Of a DNA stretch of 64,000 nucleotides, positions 56,830-64,000 are shown one piece after another. How positions within the stretch are numbered: position 1 is the first letter of the stretch; the number at the start of each line of letters is the position of its first letter. Source of the stretch: Lepidostoma basale. Its lineage: Eukaryota; Arthropoda; Insecta; Trichoptera; Lepidostomatidae. The position numbers were made by a program, and so were the translations under genes. The notes below the pieces were generated by a model. That model was not told the origin of the DNA. It worked only from the letters and a program-made list of their open reading frames with translations, and did not search any database. Location of the stretch: contig JAHDVF020000761.1 in NCBI GenBank assembly GCA_022606425.2, positions 558,001 to 622,000 on the forward strand, given 5' to 3'.

Positions 56830-58150
56830 GTTGTTATATAATATTTGTAGTAGCATGTAATTGGCCTTGTTTTGTTGTCTCTGTGTATTTATATTCATAT
56901 AATGTGTTTGCTGTTTGTTTCCCTCAATAATAATAATAAAAAAAAAAATATATGCAAATTAAAATATATACAGAGTACCAGGGACGAAAAATTGATAAGA
57001 GCTTAATGGGTTGATATATTAATTGAATAATTTTGTCATTAGTATGAACATTGATGTGAGGATCTATTATACGAAAAGAATATATATTTGTTGAATATGA
57101 CACCATGTACGCTCAGGTAATATATACCTGAAGTAAGTGAGAGTTTTGAATAGAGAATTGCGCTCTGTTTGCGTGTACAATGAACCGAAACTCCTCGGTA
57201 GACTTTTTATTGGTAAAATTTAAATACGATTCTATCAACCTCGTTATCTCAATAAAAGTATTGTAGGTAAAATTTTTGTAGGTGCATTTTACATAGATTT
57301 TAAAAATAGATTTATAATTGACACTCCTTCACATTTGGTTTTTATTAAATACAAGACTTTATTTGATGATTTCAGAATATCTTAATATACGTGAATGATT
57401 TTTTAACAAATAGTCCTACAAAAATATTTTATACAAAACGAATCGGGTGGAGCTGTATAAATGTACTTATATATAAGACGGCTAATTTCGGACGGCTTGT
57501 ACAATTATATCATTAAATACAACGAGAGATCTAAACGATATCGATAAGAAATTCGTATATAAGCATATGGTCCTTCCTTTTTGAGAGTGTTTTTTTTGAT
57601 AAACTTAAGAAATCCATAACAATATATATTTTTAAATTGAATCGCAGCACCATTTTTTCCATAAAGTGAACGACATCGTTCTCCTGATAATGGAGGTTTT
57701 ATATCTTCAAATCACGCAGAGAAAACTGAACTAAAAAGTTGAAAAAAGGGCATTAATTTAAGACAAAATTAACAAAATATTTTTAATGTGATATAGTACA
57801 TTTAAAAAAGTTATGAAATAAGCACCAGTCTGTAAATTAATAAAAAAAATCTTTAATAAAATTTTCTTGTAAGAATGATTTAAATTATTAATTCATTTGG
57901 ATCAGATGAGAACAAACAATTTACTTCGAAACGTATACTTGGTTGTAATGTTCATCTAAGTTGCAGCATCTTCCCGTTTCCGTTGTTTTGCAATGATATC
58001 ATAAAGAGTTAACTCTTCAAAAGTTTAACTGCGGTAAAGAAAGCAAACTTCTACCATATATAGAACATATTTGCATTCGTCTGGTAACTGGGGAAATTAA
58101 TTGTTTGATAACTTTACTTCAACACATGGAATGTTGATAGTATAAGACAT
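56830..58150. other. no gene recognised
   Basis: AT-rich non-coding DNA without repeats that I could tie to other places in the window. Confidence 0.4.
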
Positions 58151-58154
58151 TTCT

Positions 58155-58360
58155 TTAGGTGTAAGTCAGGCCCCAGGCTCTTTGTCTCTGGCAGCTCGAA
58201 ACAGCTTCTCAACGCTCCTTAAACCAGTCCAGTCTCTTATATTTTGGAGTCAGGAGATTCGCCTCCTGATAACACCTTGTTGACCATCTATTTTTTTCCC
58301 GCATTGATCAGATTAAGCATTTCATATTATTTTCTCCTAATCACACGACCAAAATATGCC
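58155..58360 (-). mobile_element. non-LTR 3' fragment, family L-D
   Basis: ggctctttgtctctggcagc tcgaaacagcttctcaacgc tcc and agtctcttatattttggag parallel the minus-strand AAQDRDK / SVEELFRAA end at 46.1-46.25 kb. Confidence 0.65.
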
Positions 58361-58384
58361 ACCTTACGGTACCTGTAATGTATT

Positions 58385-58531
58385 AGTCTGCAATGTAAAT
58401 CTCTCTGGAAATTTGTCTGCAATGTAAATCTCTCATAATGCACTTTTCAGCAATCTAATTCTCTGTAATATATTTATTTCTCTGTAATGTACTTCTTTAT
58501 AATGTATTTCACTGTAATGTATTTCTCTGTA
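58385..58531. repeat. minisatellite, unit about tttctctgtaatgta, left block
   Basis: About ten imperfect units (tctgcaatgtaaatctctc, ttctctgtaatatatttat, ttctctgtaatgtacttct, ttcactgtaatgtattt). Split from 59211-59345 by the F2 insertion. Confidence 0.8.
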
Positions 58532-59210
58532 TTTGATTCTGATTTTGAAAAACTGGTTTGGTTCATATGGTGCTCCCGTCAATTTGGAGTTATTTCGTGT
58601 ATAAGTGAATTGTTTTGGTCAATTTGATTATTACCGCTCTTTATAATAGTTATTTGTGACAAAAAATACGTTTTTACTGTTTTGGTGTTAAAATTATATA
58701 AGTTTTTTCGTTTATAAAAAGAATTTTGACAGGTGCAAAAATAAATTTTTCATTTGTTCCAATGACAATTTGAATAAATTCTTCTATAATATTTTGAAGT
58801 TCTTGCTTGGTGTTGGATTGTTTTAAGTGCCTAATTACAGTAAATTAAAAAAAAACAGTGGATAACGTGGAATAAAAATTAAATAAACACAAATGTCCGG
58901 ATCGTCCAGCTGACGACAAGTGCACCATCTAAAATAACATTATGTGTTAAATTATTTTTCTTTGTTATTTTATTTTATATTATTGTATTACAGATAATTT
59001 GTTTTAGATTTATTATGTAGACGTTGAACGATCGAAATGTGCGCGGGAGATGCCTTTTGGTGGCGATGAGGTTCGCAACCCATCACACCGCGTCTCTCGC
59101 GATGACGAAAAGAGAAGGATGGAGTGCCGCATCGATTAAAGTGTTGCAGTTCATTCTTTCTGCCTACCCTTTCGGGGAGACGGCGTGATGGTTAGTTAGT
59201 TAGTTAGTTA
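58532..59210 (+). mobile_element. F2 non-autonomous element, copy 3, with target duplication
   Basis: Ends in ctgcctaccctttcggggag acggcgtgatggttagttag ttagttagtta. gtatttctctgta is present on both sides (58519-58531 and 59211-59223), giving the exact borders of a 679-bp unit. Confidence 0.9.
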
Positions 59211-59345
59211 GTATTTCTCTGTAATGTAATGCTTTTAGGTATTTCTCTGTAATATGTTTCTCTGTGTTGTACTTCTTTGTAATGTACTTCACTGTAACGC
59301 ATTTCTCTGTAATGTAATGTTTTTAGGTATTTCTCTGTAATGTAA
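59211..59345. repeat. minisatellite, right block
   Basis: atttctctgtaatgtaatgc ttttaggtatttctctgta and similar units. Continuation of the left block. Confidence 0.8.
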
Positions 59346-60054
59346 TTTTGGTGTGATTTGACGAAATTTGTCGTGATATGTACTTGTGTGTAAGTGCATT
59401 AACATGCATTTAAATGTAATTGTATGTACGTGTTTGTGTTTTATTATGTGTGTGTATAAGTGTAGGTATATTTTGGATAGAAATTAAATATGAATGCTAT
59501 TAGAAAAACAGTGTAATTATTTGGATTTTCTTTTTAACATGTATTCGAACTGTATTTCATATTTCATACCATCCACAATTGTGTAAAATTAAAAACTGTA
59601 TGATATGATGACTTAGTTTAATTTAATGGAAGTTGAGTAGAAATTTCATATAAATGATATTAGTAATAAAGTGTCACTTTTAACATTAATTTTACTAACG
59701 TGCAATTGCATAAAATTAATATTTTTATATCGTATTTGTTTTTTATTTTTATATGGTGAATACTATTGAGTTAAAGGAATTCACTATTTAAATATGTTTT
59801 CATATTTCCTTTAAATAGTGCAATTTATGATGTATTAAAATGATAAAATATTCTAATGTAAAATAATTTTATAGAGTTACAAAATGTACATATTGTAAAA
59901 TGTTTTAGTATTAAGTCAATTTCTTTTTCTATTTTCTGAATGTTCTTTAATTATTTTACATGCAACTTATCCTTTTTGTCCCATCATGAGTTTTCTACTC
60001 ATGGGAATACAATGTAACTATTGTACGTTTTTAAATAAAAAATAAAAAATATTG

Positions 60055-60262
60055 GCCATCAATTATCCGCTATGGCTCTCTGGAGAACACTTATGTTGCT
60101 GACTATATCGGTACAAGGGATGTGCAACATAAAGATACCAACTATAAAGGTCCATGATTCATTACAATGCAAAAGTGACCAGACGTAACATTTGAACATT
60201 TTTTGTCGAAGTTTCAAATTAGTGTTGTCATCACAGAAAACATATCTCATTAAAGGCGGCAC
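60055..60262 (-). mobile_element. non-LTR C-terminal fragment, family L-D
   Basis: Minus: MRYVFCDDNTNLKLRQKMFK, CYVWSLLHCNESWTFIVGIF, MLHIPCTDIVSNISVLQRAI. Aligns with CNDNVYLKLRQRMSKCYVWS at 46.55 kb but lacks the NRLEAFEMW segment. Confidence 0.75.
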
Positions 60263-60364
60263 GAGATAATTCTATAGAGGCATTTGAGAATGATCGTTTT
60301 TTACAAATATCTTTAGGACTGTATAAAGTAGATCTTTATTTACTTACTTCAGATGATTGTACTA

Positions 60365-60530
60365 GAATAGTCAAGGGTTTTTTGCGTCCTTGATGATGTT
60401 ATTCCAAACAACTCGATTCTGCGTCTTTTGTTTCCAGCAGTCTCTTTCGCTCAGCTTATTAGATCAACTAGAACATTATCCATCAAGCTGTCTAGGCACT
60501 TCCAGAGAACTGACTCCAGCTTGTTATTAT
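60365..60530 (-). repeat. non-LTR 3' fragment shared with 12.96 kb
   Basis: cgtccttgatgatgttattc caaacaactcgattctgcgt cttttgtttccagcagtctc matches the order of words at 12955-13100. Confidence 0.45.
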
Positions 60531-61251
60531 TGTGGAGATATTATTGTAAAAGAATTTTAAGCAATTTTTGGGTCTGAGAACAAATATATTAAATTATTCC
60601 TATCGGAAAATACCTACGAGATTAGTTATTTTTTATATTCATCCTGACAGATTGGTGACGAATATTGGAGTTCCACTGAATTCCTAAAAGTGAATTTCAT
60701 ATCTGATATGATTTAGTTTTACGTCGTATAGGTTTTGTTTGAAGAAATTTGTTTTATTTATTTAGTACAAAAAATCAAAAGAGACGTTTTAAGATTAGAC
60801 AATAAAATAAAATAAAATATTTCGTATTTCCAGCGACACAAGGCAATTCAAATAGTAGCACAAAGCATAAAGTACAAACAGCGGCAGTTCACCGTTTTGG
60901 TCTCTTTTCTGAGCTTTTGTCCCCCTGTCGGACGCTTTGGCAAGCTCTCTAGACCCTTTGTCAATAAAATGCGACGCTCAATACTTTTTACAGATTTGGG
61001 AATTTTTTTTTTTTTCTATTCGCTGTTCACTCAAACAAAAATGCTTTATTGTTTAAAAAACAGAAACATCGGATTTCAGAATCAAGAAATAAAAGATTTG
61101 TGTGATGGGATCAAATAATTAAAATTCTGTTCTACGGTGGTGACACTAAATGCAAGGACCAAATTAAAGGATAAAATGAAAAACTGTTGTAATTCTTTTC
61201 ATTATAAAATGTTTTTAAAATGAGATTTTTTATGGTTGCGGGTTTTGAACA

Positions 61252-61640
61252 ATGCGAGCATTGAAGAGGTCTAAAATCGATGATTTCGAAATGGGGTGTT
61301 TAACGAAGAATGCTGCTTATACCCTGAAGTCAAGGATTAACTGGTTCATGAGAATAATGAACCAGCCAATCCTTGACCAGCTGGGCATCAGGGTCACATA
61401 CTTTGGTCACATATCCCGAAGAGATCAGGACAACCTTTAAAAGCTCATAATAATGGACAAAGTAGAGGGAATGTGACCATAAGCGCGGCCAGGCTGTTGA
61501 TCCGATCAAATTAAAAAACTTACTGGCCTCTCAATAGCTATAGCCTGGTGACAGGAGTGTTTGGCGAGCCATGGTGGATAGTTCGATGGACACGACCCCC
61601 AATCATAGGGCAAACGATTATAAAGAAGAAGAAGAATTTT
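61252..61640 (+). mobile_element. non-LTR C-terminal fragment with (AAG)n tail
   Basis: LKSRINWFMRIMNQPILDQL, GIRVTYFGHISRRDQDNLEK, LIIMDKVEGM, then ARPGCRSDQIKKLTGLSIAI, CLASHGG.FDGHDPQ, and tail aaagaagaagaagaa. Same layout as the L-D end. Confidence 0.75.
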
Positions 61641-62029
61641 TGTTTACATATAAACTTAAATACATTAATAAATAACGTATACGATTCGAAATACGTTTCT
61701 AAAAAGTTGTAAAAATACACGTTTGTTTAAAACGTTTTCTTAATAACATTGTTCTTTTTGTTTTATTATATTATTACCATCGACTTTTATATAAAAATAC
61801 TAGATATACCATAAATTAACTTGATTGCACAATTTTAACTCAACAACTAATTATTTTTTATTACCGACACGACATAAACTTGTTAAACATAATTGTTTGA
61901 GACATTTGAAAGCCTTAGTAAGGGGAAAGAGAAAAGTTTAAATTTCTGGATATTTTTATAAATCTAATATTTTATTATAAATCATTTGTATAAACAAAAA
62001 TCTTATTTCTAATCAGTGCGAATTAAAAT

Positions 62030-62270
62030 GTTATGAACAAAATAATGAAACGGTTATTAATATGATGAAAAATAAACGAAGAAAGAATAGTAAAGTAAGT
62101 ATATGTTACGATGTAAATATTCCAACAAATAGAGTTAACGTGGCACAATCAAACATTGGATATCAGCCACAAGTGGGGGAAATCGAGGTGCGTGCATGTC
62201 ACGATGAAAGAGTATGGCGGTCCAGTCTTTCTGCCTACTTCTTCGGAGAGACAACGTGGTGCTTAATTCG
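62030..62270 (+). mobile_element. L-A fragment, deleted
   Basis: ttatgaacaaaataatgaaa (MNKIMK), a short degenerate VKKYMLRCKYSNK stretch, gcacaatcaaacattggata tcagcc and gtggcggtccagtctttctg cctacttcttcggagagac. Confidence 0.7.
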
Positions 62271-62474
62271 TTTTTTTTTATTATAAAAAATATTTTTTTT
62301 CTTTTGAGAAAATGTTTAGTAAAACTTATATAGATCAAAAAGAGTTTCAAAGTTGCTACTTGTTAAAAATGTTAATTGTACTATACATAGAATTAAATTT
62401 TAATTATGAACTGAATTTTAATTATAAATTGAATTTAATTTTAGTTATAATATCGGATTTTTTTATAATGAACC

Positions 62475-62580
62475 TTTGGAGAATGTCGTGAGTTATTTCA
62501 CCAACCGATGTTGGCATCATTAGGTGTTACAAACAACATTTGTTTACAGTTAATAATGTTGAAGTATCATAGTGTTTCGG
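62475..62580. mobile_element. M4 MITE fragment
   Basis: gagaatgtcgtgagttattt cacc, gttggcatcattaggtgtta caaac and gtttcggccaaaacaatgg; words of 54.7 kb and 1.06 kb. Confidence 0.5.
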
Positions 62581-63119
62581 CCAAAACAATGGACTATTTA
62601 ATTTTCATTGTAACTATCGCATCCATAATAATTATCCTAAGAAAGATGAAGGCAAACAATTTTTACATAAAGCGATATAAAAGTATGTCTAAGCAATTGC
62701 TTTTATTAAAAAAAAAGATAGAGGAAAATTAAAGAAGATTAAAGCAAAGAGATGCCCCAGACAGTTGGAAACAAAGTAAGCTGAATAAATACGAACCGTA
62801 ATAAAGAATTCGTAATAATAATTATTACGGAAAATAAAAGCGAAAAGGAAAAATTCACAGACATGAATGTAATTAAATTTTAAGAGACTTAACTACATTA
62901 ATTTTATATTCCCGTTTCAAAGGCTTTCGAGGACTACTTGAAAAGTAATTTTAATATCGCGAGATCAGCTTAATACGAGGTGGCCATTTTGTTAACAACC
63001 CATTTTCTCGGTAGAGGGCGAAGAAATCGCCGATTACACGACTTATTAACACAAAAAGATCTGAATCACCTGTTAATTTTACTATATTTATTTTGTAGTT
63101 TTAACGCGCCATAATATAT

Positions 63120-63566
63120 ACATTTTAAATTTCTTACGAATTTATGTTTAGTGGAAGGAATAAAAGGAGAAGAAATGCTGTAGAAATGAGATGACTAAGA
63201 ATGATGTGAGGAAAAAGAATCCAATGATGAAGTAAGAAAGTCCTAAATAAAATTAAAAAAGGGCCAATAAAGATGGTTTGGATATATGGAACGAATGGAT
63301 GAGTGACGAATGGCGAAAAAGATATACACAAGTAGTATGAACGGAAAAAGAAGTCGAGGAAGGCAAAGGAAGACATGACATGACCAAATTAATCAATTAC
63401 TGAAAGGCGGCCATGTTCGAAGTAGGCATTATCGACGAGCGTGCATGTCACGATGTGTGAATGTAGAAGAGGCGCGAAAGTTATGTGTGGATAGAACTGT
63501 GTGGCGGTCCATCCTCTCTGCCTACCCTTCCGGAGAAACGGCGCGTTGGTTAGTTATTTAGTTACG
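63120..63566 (+). mobile_element. L-A 3' part
   Basis: NKRRRNAVEM, KKGPIKMVWIYGTNG, ERKKKSRKAKEDMT, then HYRRACMSRCVNVEEARKLC-like codons, and gtggcggtccatcctctctg cctacccttccggagaaacg gcgcgttggttagttattta. Confidence 0.75.
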
Positions 63567-63599
63567 TTTAGAAAGCGTATTTAATTTTTTATGCCATGT

Positions 63600-63930
63600 T
63601 TTTCCCTACTCCATTATGGATTTATTTTCTTATTCTTCTCTTCTTCAGAGGGCAGCTACTCTTATGATGTGGCTCCCAGCTCTCCTTCCATCTTTTAGGA
63701 GGTTTTCCATGAGGACGAGTCCCGATAGGCTGATTATGTAGTCTATATATAATAGATTTTTAGATTTAAAACACGTCTTAATGCGCACTTGACGTGATTA
63801 CATCCCAAAAACGGCGCTTTAAAAGTAAGAGTATTTAAATTATTTGCGGGAAGTCTGGTGGTGTCCATTCTTTGGATATGACCATACTAGCCCTTCCCTT
63901 GCTGTCTTATCCATGTTATAATATTCTCAG
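63600..63930 (-). mobile_element. probable non-LTR 3' fragment
   Basis: ttcttctcttcttcagaggg cagctact.., ccatcttttaggaggttttc and the later catatgaccatactagccct-like words resemble the minus ends at 30.1 and 37.6 kb (GRPPKRW / WAGH). Weak. Confidence 0.4.
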
Positions 63931-64000
63931 ATTTGCATATGTATTTTATTCTGGTATTTCCCACTGTATATGCGCCTTATGAATTAGTGTAGCAAAATCG

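Overview
This is AT-rich nuclear DNA from an animal, almost certainly an insect. Four conserved eukaryotic housekeeping genes, with GT-AG introns or intronless, sit in a dense background of degraded transposons. The mariner, RTE-, jockey- and R1-type elements and the many AT-rich palindromic MITEs resemble what is common in moths and butterflies, so Lepidoptera is my best guess. That is inference; nothing in the window proves the order.

Genes. (1) 659-6181, minus: an hnRNP M / rumpelstiltskin-type RNA-binding protein. Eight coding exons are visible and the third RRM runs off the left edge. (2) 16337-17032, minus: COMMD10, two exons, complete. (3) 17449-20395, plus: beta subunit of geranylgeranyltransferase type I, five exons, complete, with all three zinc ligands. 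It starts 416 bp from COMMD10, head to head, so the two probably share a bidirectional promoter. (4) 25762-27012, minus: the mitochondrial inner-membrane insertase OXA1L, one uninterrupted exon. The genes act in unrelated processes (RNA binding and mRNA localisation, endosomal COMMD/CCC function, protein prenylation, mitochondrial membrane insertion). No pathway links them beyond the shared promoter.

Right of about 27.2 kb I recognise no host gene. About 37 kb there is a layered deposit of mobile elements. For reference I use working family names. L-A: non-LTR elements whose 3' end reads ctgcctaccc..ggttagttag. L-B: non-LTR elements ending in an (AAG)n tail. L-C: a CR1/L2-like family. L-D: the DMVTNTEVLRRA type. 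L-E: jockey-like, ending in aataaactgatttga. RTE: RTE-like. F2: a roughly 680-bp non-autonomous unit that borrows the L-A tail. M1, M3 and M4: palindromic MITEs. There is also one tRNA-derived SINE family and four mariner copies, all defective. Elements lie inside one another repeatedly, and several insertions keep target-site duplications.

The most unusual structure is at 51.24-52.18 kb. A 123-bp perfect inverted repeat is nested in, and overlaps, a second inverted repeat of about 300 bp whose arms differ at only two places. It is built around a 60-bp core that also occurs at 18.3 and 39.6 kb, and I could not assign it to a known class. Other points of interest are the F2/L-A shared tail, a 44-bp insertion with a perfect 15-bp target duplication, and a TTAA-associated element carrying GGTCG(A/T)4CGACC-type palindromes.
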